DNA from: CALACW01 sp002431305
GTDB lineage: Bacteria; Bacillota; Clostridia; Oscillospirales; Acutalibacteraceae
Assembly (NCBI GenBank): GCA_937890355.1
Contig: CALACW010000018.1
Span: 1 to 5,701 of the forward strand
DNA length: 5,701 nt
Direction: 5' to 3'
Positions 1-5,701 of the stretch are shown here, piece after piece (within the stretch, counting starts at the first letter, position 1; each line of letters opens with the position of its first letter). The notes below the pieces were generated by a model. That model saw nothing but the letters and a program-made list of their open reading frames with translations, ran no database searches and was not told where the DNA came from. A program made the translations under genes and the position numbers.

Positions 1-65
<65 letters not shown>

Positions 66-111
66 CGTCCGAATCACTGCGTATTAAAATATCGTAATAT
101 AACAAAATAAC

Positions 112-154
112 GGCACTGACTGCGTAAACTTTTACGCGGCCGGTGCTTTGTTTT
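112..154 (+). terminator. Probable rho-independent terminator of an upstream transcript
   Basis: Positions 113-127 pair with 132-146 around the 4-base loop ACTT. This gives 14 pairs (two of them T-G wobbles) and one A-C mismatch at 119/140. The uninterrupted core is GCGTAA with TTACGC. The stem is followed directly by TTTGTTTT (147-154) and preceded by an A-rich run, AACAAAATAA (101-110), so weaker bidirectional action is possible. It sits 25 bp after a TAA at 85-87 that ends the frame running through the GACA repeat, which fits the end of an upstream gene. Since it lies only 40 bp from the first start codon, it could instead be a leader hairpin or attenuator of the downstream genes. No convincing sigma-A promoter is visible between it and the gene; the best -10-like strings upstream of it (TATTAA at 82-87, TATAAC at 98-103) have no good -35 partner. 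Confidence 0.7.
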
Positions 155-177
155 ATATCTTTACATTTACAAATACG

Positions 178-183
178 AAGGAG
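178..183 (+). promoter_or_regulatory. Shine-Dalgarno site of the first beta-helix gene
   Basis: AAGGAG lies 11 bases before the ATG at 195. The spacing is slightly long but usable. It supports Met1 over the internal ATG codons at Met9 and Met11, which have no comparable site and would lose the Lys-Lys n-region of the signal peptide. Confidence 0.8.
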
Positions 184-194
184 ACGAAAATAAC

Positions 195-2444
195 ATGAAA
201 AAAGGAATTGCGTTTATAATGACAATGCATGTTATTATTTCCGCATTATCAGTGGTTTCGTATGCCGAATATACGCAAACTCCGAAAGTTGTTAATACGG
301 TTTATGAAACGGACGATATCGTAATTGCGGATATTGTTGTGACAGAGTTTCCGTATAATGCGGATAATACCGGAATAAACGACTGTACCGCCGTAATTCA
401 GCGGGCTGTTGACGACTGCGCTTCGAACGGCGGAGGTACGGTTTTTCTTCCTGTCGGAAAGTACCGCATTACGGATAATATTAAAATAAAACAGTTCGTC
501 ACACTGACGGGTGATTGGCAAGACCCGGACGAGGGAAACAATTACGGTACGGTTATAATTGCCGATGTAAAAAGCGAGGACGTTATGTCTCCGGGACTTA
601 TTACCGTCGGAGCGTCTGCGGGCGCGGTCGGACTTACAGTGTGGTATCCGAATCAGTCTCTTGATGACGTTAAGCCTTATCCGTTTACGTTTTACGTAAC
701 GGGAAATGAGGACTATATGCTTTCAACGGTAAAAAACTGTACGCTGATTAATTCATACCGCGGTATAGGAGTAAGCGCGGAGTGTGAAAACGGCGTATAT
801 CAGTGTCATGAAATGTTTACCGCGGAAAACGTAAAAGGAACTTGTCTTTATCGGGGATTGAGTTCATACAATTCGGCGGATGTCGATACATATAAAACGC
901 TTTATTTCCTTAATAAATACTGGGCTCAGTCGGGAGACGAATTCAACGCTCCCGAAATCGATAAACTTAACGCTTATACGCGCGCAAACCGTACGGGACT
1001 TGTTCTCGGCGATCTCGAATTTGCGGAATTCGCAGATATCAAGGTTTCGGACAGTAAATACGGGGTTAACGTAAAAAAGGGCATCAGATACGCTTTCGGC
1101 GGAACGTTTTTTAATATGAATATTACAGACTGCGATTACGGATTCTATGCGGAAAAATCAGCAGTCGCCGTATCGGGAAAACAGTGGGGCGCTTCATTTT
1201 ACGGCGGAAAGATAGAGGGAAGTAATTTTGCGATCTATAATCCGTATAAAAGCTATCTCAGTTTTACTAATGTTGAAATAAACGGAAAAACAAGAGCACG
1301 GAACATAAAAAAATATAATACGTCGGTCGGTACCGCCGAAATCGATTACAATTCAAAACACATAAAACCGTCCGAAAATCTCTTTATCGCTGAACTTGAC
1401 AAAACAGGCAAAACAGATATTTCAAACGATCTTCAGTCGGTTCTTGATTCAGCAAAAACCGTCGGCGGAGTCGTTTACATTCCGGCGGGACTTTACAGAA
1501 TGGATAATCCGATTTCCGTTCCCGATAACGTTGAACTCCGCGGTTCTTCATCAGTCGCGTCTCGCTGTCAGAGCGGGAACAGTGCGGGAACGCTGATTCT
1601 TTCATTCTACGGTTACGGCGAGGATGATAAACCGCTTATTGCTCTGGGTGAGAATTCAGGCGTTTCGGGTATCAGAATTGATTATCCGCTTAACAATCCG
1701 ACGGATGACAGCGGAAATTATATGAAAACTTCTCCCGCTGTTTACAGCAACAGTGACGGCGCGTACGTTGTCAACACCTGTATAACGCTCGCATCAACCG
1801 GCGTACGTTTTGAAAATTCGAATAACGTGTTTATAAAAAAACTCGTCGGATGCTGTCAGGAGAATATGCTTGACTTCTCGTCGTGTAAAAACGTTAATAT
1901 CGAGGGTTGTCTGCAAAACGCCACATGTCTTTCGAGAAACGGTTACGGCAATTTTGATATCCCCGAACTTAAAAACAGATTAACGGAGGAAAATCTGTTT
2001 AAATATTATTTTGACCCGATTTCAAGAAAGAACGCAGAATATATAAAAGTTTCCGAATCCGTAAACGTTATTATACTTAACTGCTTTATATACGGAGGAA
2101 AAAGTTTCTTTACCGGAAAAAACAGCAGTGTTACGATTGTAAACTCCGGCAGTGACGGAACGGCAAAGGACGGTTATATATATAATCTTAACGGCGGAGA
2201 TACAACCGTACTTAATTCAATGCGTTTTAATCAGAACAGCGGCAGGATCAGCAGACTTTGCAAATATTCCGACAACAGTGAGGTAAAGATTTTCAACTCG
2301 CAGGCTATGGGTATCGATTTCCATGAGTACCCTGTTATAAAAAACGTAAACGGAGAATCTCTGTCACGTCAGGATAAACTGTTCGTCATGTTGAGACCTC
2401 TCTTTGAACTGATTCATAAAATCGCGTCCGTATTCGGCGGGTAA
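195..2444 (+). CDS. Secreted tandem beta-helix protein (two pectate-lyase-3-like modules)
   Basis: Exported 749-residue protein. Residues 1-24 form a signal peptide: Lys2-Lys3, a hydrophobic core, and probable cleavage after Ser-Tyr-Ala24. Two homologous right-handed beta-helix modules follow, at about 45-370 and 395-715. Each opens with the hallmark of the pectate_lyase_3/GH28-like superfamily: a TG-x-x-D start, a helix, then GGTVFLPVGKYRI (80-92) or GGVVYIPAGLYRM (424-436). Later strands also match: LITVG...YP at 135-152 against LIALG...YP at 481-498. The rest is beta-helix rungs with recurrent N-C/D-C positions; there are 16 Cys in all. The end (about 725-749) is a hydrophobic/amphipathic tail resembling that of the next gene. 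Two tandem beta-helices are also the architecture of GH55 beta-1,3-glucanases, but I cannot identify catalytic residues, so activity is open: glycan hydrolase, lyase or binding protein. It is first of three co-directional genes, with no terminator after it. Confidence 0.93.
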   Translation: MKKGIAFIMTMHVIISALSVVSYAEYTQTPKVVNTVYETDDIVIADIVVTEFPYNADNTGINDCTAVIQRAVDDCASNGGGTVFLPVGKYRITDNIKIKQFVTLTGDWQDPDEGNNYGTVIIADVKSEDVMSPGLITVGASAGAVGLTVWYPNQSLDDVKPYPFTFYVTGNEDYMLSTVKNCTLINSYRGIGVSAECENGVYQCHEMFTAENVKGTCLYRGLSSYNSADVDTYKTLYFLNKYWAQSGDEFNAPEIDKLNAYTRANRTGLVLGDLEFAEFADIKVSDSKYGVNVKKGIRYAFGGTFFNMNITDCDYGFYAEKSAVAVSGKQWGASFYGGKIEGSNFAIYNPYKSYLSFTNVEINGKTRARNIKKYNTSVGTAEIDYNSKHIKPSENLFIAELDKTGKTDISNDLQSVLDSAKTVGGVVYIPAGLYRMDNPISVPDNVELRGSSSVASRCQSGNSAGTLILSFYGYGEDDKPLIALGENSGVSGIRIDYPLNNPTDDSGNYMKTSPAVYSNSDGAYVVNTCITLASTGVRFENSNNVFIKKLVGCCQENMLDFSSCKNVNIEGCLQNATCLSRNGYGNFDIPELKNRLTEENLFKYYFDPISRKNAEYIKVSESVNVIILNCFIYGGKSFFTGKNSSVTIVNSGSDGTAKDGYIYNLNGGDTTVLNSMRFNQNSGRISRLCKYSDNSEVKIFNSQAMGIDFHEYPVIKNVNGESLSRQDKLFVMLRPLFELIHKIASVFGG

Positions 2445-2458
2445 AACGATTTTAAGTA

Positions 2459-2473
2459 TTTAATCGGATTAAA
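2459..2473. repeat. AT-rich palindrome between the first and second genes
   Basis: TTTAATC and GATTAAA form a perfect 7-bp inverted repeat around a single G, inside the 80-bp gap. No T-run follows, so it is not a convincing terminator. A weak promoter-like pair overlaps it: TTTAAT at 2459-2464 and TAGATA at 2482-2487, 17 bases apart. It could therefore be an operator or simply AT-rich chance. Confidence 0.4.
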
Positions 2474-2506
2474 ATTTCCGTTAGATAAACAAAAAAACAA
2501 TTTGAA

Positions 2507-2512
2507 AGAAGG
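2507..2512 (+). promoter_or_regulatory. Weak Shine-Dalgarno site of the second beta-helix gene
   Basis: AGAAGG ends 12 bases before the ATG at 2525, so it is both imperfect and distant. A second in-frame ATG at 2534 (Met4) would be even farther away (21 bases). Met1 is therefore preferred. Initiation is probably weaker than for the third gene, whose site is near ideal. Confidence 0.55.
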
Positions 2513-2524
2513 CAAAAAGAAAAA

Positions 2525-4147
2525 ATGAATAAGATGAAAGCAGCATTATCCGTTATTATCGCAATAGTAATGATAATGTCAATCAGCCCGTTATCGTTTG
2601 CCTCAAACGTCGGAACGACATATTATGTCGACAGCGTTAACGGCGACGACGGCAATTCGGGAACAAGCGCGGACTCTGCGTGGAAAACCGTTGAAAAAGC
2701 GTCGTCCGTTGAGTATTCGGCGGGAGATAAAATACTTTTCAAGGCGGGAGACAGTTTTGTCGGTCAGTTTGACGCAAAGGGCAGCGGTACCGAGGAAAAT
2801 CCCATTACGCTCGGCGCATACGGCGACGTTGAAAAGCTCGGAAAACCGGCACTTACCGTCAATGATGATAAAGCAGTAATCAGAATTGTTGATTTAAGTT
2901 ACTGGACGATTGACGGACTTGATATTTCAGCTCCGAACGGTATGGGTATTTTTGTTTCCTGCGAAAAAAGCGAAATGCGCGGAATTACGATTGAAAACTG
3001 CTCGATACACGATATCTTTCAATGTCGTGTAGAAAGTCAGGCTGTTTTTTGGCATGCTTCAATTGCGATATGGACAATCGGCGCAGGACATCTCAGAGAT
3101 GTGACGATTCGAAATATTGATATAAAAGACTGCGGATACGGTATTTATATAACCGGAAACAGCGCGGAAAACGCTAACGGATATTTCGTTTCACCCGAAG
3201 AATCATATTTAAAAAATCTTTTGTGTGAAAATTTATCAATTAATAATGTTTTTTATGACGGTATTATAATAAGTTCCGTTTATAATTCGACAGTCAGAAA
3301 CTGCAAAATTATCAATGCTTCTCTTTACGATGATTTTGCTACAGCTCCGATATGGATGTCCCATTCAAAAAAAGTTACTGTCGAACACTGCGAAATTGCA
3401 GGTTCAACCAATACAAAGGATGGAATGGCAATAGACTTTGACGGCTGGGTTACGGACAGCACGGTTCAATATGTTTATTCGCACGACAATGTTCGTTTCA
3501 TGCAGAACTGCGTTTACGACGACGAAACGCAAAACAGAAACAATACGGTTCGTTACTGTCTTTCCGTAAACGATAACAAGGCTCTTAATAACGCTGCACA
3601 GTTACTCGGCGGCAAAAACGCCACTGTCGGTATGACGAATTTTAAATTCTATAATAATACGATTATAGACGGCGGAGATTATGATTTCTCGAATCTTGTC
3701 GACGCGACCATAGCTAATAATGTTTTCATTTCTTCAAAGGCAGTCGGAAAAATACAGGTTACAAGAAAGAATTCAATCGCCGGAGTACATAAGTTTGACG
3801 GAGTAATGACGAACAACTGCTTTATAAACTATACGATTCCCATGGCTGCAAAAAATAATACAATGGCTTATGCGGGATTCGTCGGCGGTGACTTATACGA
3901 TATAAATTCGTACATTCTTTCAGCCTCTTCTCCGCTTATCGGCAAGGGAATTCAGGTTGAGGAGAATATGGGCGAACAGGATTATTACGGCAATCCACTC
4001 GGCAATACGCACAACATCGGCTGTTTTGATTCGCAGGGCATTGACGACGGCAAAAAAATCGACCCGTTTGTAAAAATCAAAGCAGTTCTCGCTCCGATAT
4101 TATTTAAATTTTTCGGCGCGGTTCACTATCTGTTTGACAGATTATAA
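2525..4147 (+). CDS. Secreted right-handed parallel beta-helix protein
   Basis: Exported 540-residue protein. Residues 1-27 are a signal peptide with Lys3 and Lys5, a long Ile/Val/Met core, and probable cleavage after Ser-Phe-Ala26 or one residue later. The mature start, YYVDSVNGDDGNSGTS (33-48) followed by AWKTVEKA and GDKILFKAGD (67-76), is the usual entry cap of bacterial parallel beta-helix proteins (Beta_helix/DUF1565-like, seen in many polysaccharide lyases). Rungs run from about 120 to 435, with repeated TIENCSI, TVRNCKI, TVEHCEI and KFYNNTI motifs; 11 Cys mostly sit at the same rung position. The segment NSYILSASSPLIGKG, then DYYGNP and HNIGCFD (461-502), is the typical closing cap. 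Residues 513-540 form a hydrophobic tail like the first gene's. It lies 80 bp after that gene and 23 bp before the next, probably in one operon. It belongs to a different beta-helix subfamily from the first gene. Catalytic residues and substrate cannot be assigned. Confidence 0.94.
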   Translation: MNKMKAALSVIIAIVMIMSISPLSFASNVGTTYYVDSVNGDDGNSGTSADSAWKTVEKASSVEYSAGDKILFKAGDSFVGQFDAKGSGTEENPITLGAYGDVEKLGKPALTVNDDKAVIRIVDLSYWTIDGLDISAPNGMGIFVSCEKSEMRGITIENCSIHDIFQCRVESQAVFWHASIAIWTIGAGHLRDVTIRNIDIKDCGYGIYITGNSAENANGYFVSPEESYLKNLLCENLSINNVFYDGIIISSVYNSTVRNCKIINASLYDDFATAPIWMSHSKKVTVEHCEIAGSTNTKDGMAIDFDGWVTDSTVQYVYSHDNVRFMQNCVYDDETQNRNNTVRYCLSVNDNKALNNAAQLLGGKNATVGMTNFKFYNNTIIDGGDYDFSNLVDATIANNVFISSKAVGKIQVTRKNSIAGVHKFDGVMTNNCFINYTIPMAAKNNTMAYAGFVGGDLYDINSYILSASSPLIGKGIQVEENMGEQDYYGNPLGNTHNIGCFDSQGIDDGKKIDPFVKIKAVLAPILFKFFGAVHYLFDRL

Positions 4148-4157
4148 ATAAATTTTG

Positions 4158-4164
4158 AAAGGAG
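4158..4164 (+). promoter_or_regulatory. Strong Shine-Dalgarno site of the third gene
   Basis: AAAGGAG ends 6 bases before the ATG at 4171, in the 23-bp gap after the second gene. It is the best ribosome binding site in the window and fixes the start of the open-ended third gene. The contrast with the weak site of the second gene suggests that the third product is made in larger amount from a shared transcript. Confidence 0.85.
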
Positions 4165-4170
4165 AAAAAA

Positions 4171-5701
4171 ATGCAAAAAGGATTAAAAAAAGTTCTTTCG
4201 CTTACTCTTTCGGCTTTACTGCTCGTGTCGTGTATCGCAGCAGGCTTTACGACCTCGGCGGCAGATATTGACTGTACAAAGCTCGATGAAATCATCGCGC
4301 AGGCAGAGGCTGTAAATGCCGATGATTATGCCGACGTTTCGGCTCTTACGGCTGTTCTCGAGAGTGCGAAAAACACAGAGTTTGCTTCTCAGACGGAAGC
4401 GGATGACATGACCGCAGCGGTCGTGATTGAACTTCTGAAGCTTGAAAAGAAAAACACGGCTTCAAAAGTATCGGCAACGGCGTACAGTAACATTGAGGGC
4501 TGGAGCGTTACACAGCTCGGGGGATATAATGCCACGAGCGCAAAATCCGCAAGCGACGGAAATATGACAAATCCCGATACCGTGCATAGCTACGACGGAA
4601 GCTGGCACTGGGGATTTGTATTCGGCAAAACATTTGAATCGGTTTTTAAAAACGCTTACGCGCAGTATTCAATAGACAGATATACGACGACAAAGCTTGA
4701 GGATTTAGGCAATATATCGTCATGGATGATTGCGGTTGTTGCTAACGGCGGACATGACCACGTATACCGTCTTTCGGGAACGAAACAGAGCGGAGGCAGC
4801 GGAACCGAACAGGACGCCGTTTCGGTCGGAACAAAGGGTACGGAAATTCATTTCAGAACAAATTTCTCAACGCTGTTTTCATGCAGACAGGGCGGTATGC
4901 ACGGTCATACGGACAACACGCCGTTTATCGCAACAGCATATACGCCGATAAAGGGCGATGTTCCGGCTGCGGGCGAAAGCGTACAGGTTATGAGCTATTC
5001 GCAGAGCAACGTTCCGACAAATCAGAACGGGCTCGTTTACGGTCACTGCATGTCGTTCGGCTTCCAGTTTGACGCATATGACACAACATCTCTCCGTGAA
5101 GCAATTGCAATGACCGTTGAGGCAAAGAGTCACTACGCGCCTCTTTCATATTCGGTATATCTCTCTGCTCTTGAAAATGCGATGAATGTACTGAACACAC
5201 CCGTTACCGTAAAAGTTAACGAGGACGATACCGCAAATTACGAAAATATCGCGGCGGCGCAGGAAGCGATTGACACAGCAACCGAAAGACTTGTAAACGC
5301 ATACAACGCGCTTGACAAGGACTTCGTTATCGAATATTACTCGGATGACGTACTCGTAAATTCGCAGACCGTTCTTTATGCAGACCTCGAAAACACGAAT
5401 ATTCTTTCAGACATCCCCGAAAAAACGGGTAATACATTTACTTCATGGGTTGATAAGGATTTAAATGCTTACACGTCCGAAAACTCCGTTTCCGATCTTG
5501 CTCCTGCTCACGGCGGTACGGTAAGACTTGACGCACAGTTTGATACGAATGAATACACCGTTACATTCGTAAACTACAACGGCGACATTCTTTATTCAAC
5601 GACCGTTAAGTACAACGAATGTGCCGAATACGCGGGCGAAGAACCCATTAAACCCGACGAGGGCGAAACGGGCTACATGTTCGCCGGATGGGATAAGGAT
5701 A
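4171..5701 (+). CDS. Secreted surface protein with FIVAR and InlB-type repeats (partial, 3' open)
   Basis: First 510 residues of a larger protein; no stop before the right edge. Residues 1-31 are an export signal (QKGLKK, then a hydrophobic core) with probable cleavage after Ser-Ala-Ala31. Leu-Val-Ser-Cys21 inside the core resembles a lipobox, so lipidation is possible but less likely. Residues 36-95 look like a FIVAR helical module (DDYADVSALTAVLESAKN). Residues 105-305 are unrecognised, with HSYDGSWHWGF, HDH (195-197), HGH (244-246) and VYGHCMSFGF. Residues 307-384 are FIVAR-like again, ending QEAIDTATERLVNAYNALD. From 385 there are InlB/Listeria-Bacteroides-type beta-grasp repeats (Flg_new): a divergent unit to about 458, then YTVTFVNYNGDILYSTTVKY...FAGWDKD running off the edge. 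FIVAR and InlB repeats are common in surface adhesins and in glycan-acting enzymes as spacer or binding modules. The role is inferred as a surface adhesin or structural protein. Any catalytic domain or anchor may lie downstream. Confidence 0.92.
   Translation, partial: MQKGLKKVLSLTLSALLLVSCIAAGFTTSAADIDCTKLDEIIAQAEAVNADDYADVSALTAVLESAKNTEFASQTEADDMTAAVVIELLKLEKKNTASKVSATAYSNIEGWSVTQLGGYNATSAKSASDGNMTNPDTVHSYDGSWHWGFVFGKTFESVFKNAYAQYSIDRYTTTKLEDLGNISSWMIAVVANGGHDHVYRLSGTKQSGGSGTEQDAVSVGTKGTEIHFRTNFSTLFSCRQGGMHGHTDNTPFIATAYTPIKGDVPAAGESVQVMSYSQSNVPTNQNGLVYGHCMSFGFQFDAYDTTSLREAIAMTVEAKSHYAPLSYSVYLSALENAMNVLNTPVTVKVNEDDTANYENIAAAQEAIDTATERLVNAYNALDKDFVIEYYSDDVLVNSQTVLYADLENTNILSDIPEKTGNTFTSWVDKDLNAYTSENSVSDLAPAHGGTVRLDAQFDTNEYTVTFVNYNGDILYSTTVKYNECAEYAGEEPIKPDEGETGYMFAGWDKD

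Noticed and set aside
249..521. Open frame on the minus strand inside the first gene
   Set aside because: It lies wholly within a well supported signal-peptide and beta-helix gene, its translation is Arg/Asn-rich and resembles no domain, and no ribosome site precedes it.
2445..2524. Terminator between the first and second genes
   Set aside because: The only dyad (2459-2473) is AT-rich, has a one-base spacer and is followed by AAAATTTCCG rather than a T-run.
2598..2879. Open frame in a second + frame inside the second gene
   Set aside because: Its Arg/Thr-rich translation is typical of an out-of-frame shadow, and the overlapping frame encodes the clear entry cap of a beta-helix protein.
195..4147. 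Dockerin modules that would make these cellulosomal enzymes
   Set aside because: No paired calcium-binding DxNxDG loops are visible in either complete protein; both end in a hydrophobic tail instead.
4730..5200. Several overlapping open frames on both strands near the right end
   Set aside because: They are shadows of the open-ended third gene, which has the only good ribosome site and a coherent domain order through this region.

Overview
The window looks like part of the chromosome of an anaerobic, low-to-mid GC Gram-positive bacterium, probably an uncultured gut or rumen member of the Clostridia (Oscillospirales/Ruminococcaceae-like). This is inferred from the Shine-Dalgarno sites (AAGGAG, AAAGGAG), the Lys-rich n-regions and hydrophobic cores of three consecutive signal peptides, and the FIVAR and InlB-type repeat modules of the third gene. 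No taxonomic marker gene is present, so the placement is soft.

Layout: positions 1-54 are a pure GACA tetranucleotide repeat that runs off the left edge, closed by a short inverted repeat (49-65). A strong stem-loop with a T-rich tail (112-154) follows and looks like an intrinsic terminator for something upstream. From 195 on, three genes lie head to tail on the + strand. The first (195-2444) encodes a 749-residue secreted protein with two homologous pectate-lyase-3-type beta-helix modules in tandem. The second (2525-4147) encodes a 540-residue secreted right-handed beta-helix protein of a different subfamily. The third (4171 to the right edge, open) encodes a secreted surface or adhesin-like protein with FIVAR-like segments flanking an unrecognised His-containing region, then InlB-type beta-grasp repeats. 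The gaps are 80 and 23 bp with no terminator visible in either, so the three are probably co-transcribed.

How they may work together: all three products are exported, and none has a recognisable dockerin, LPXTG or S-layer anchor within the window. The first two end in a similar 25-residue hydrophobic/amphipathic tail, which suggests a common way of being held at the cell surface. The simplest reading is a small cell-surface locus for binding or cutting a polysaccharide or host glycan. The enzymatic activity of the beta-helix proteins cannot be read from sequence alone. I see no defence system, mobile element, CRISPR array or RNA gene. The points most worth a second look are the shared C-terminal tail, the GACA repeat, the internal duplication in the first gene, and the unassigned middle region of the third.
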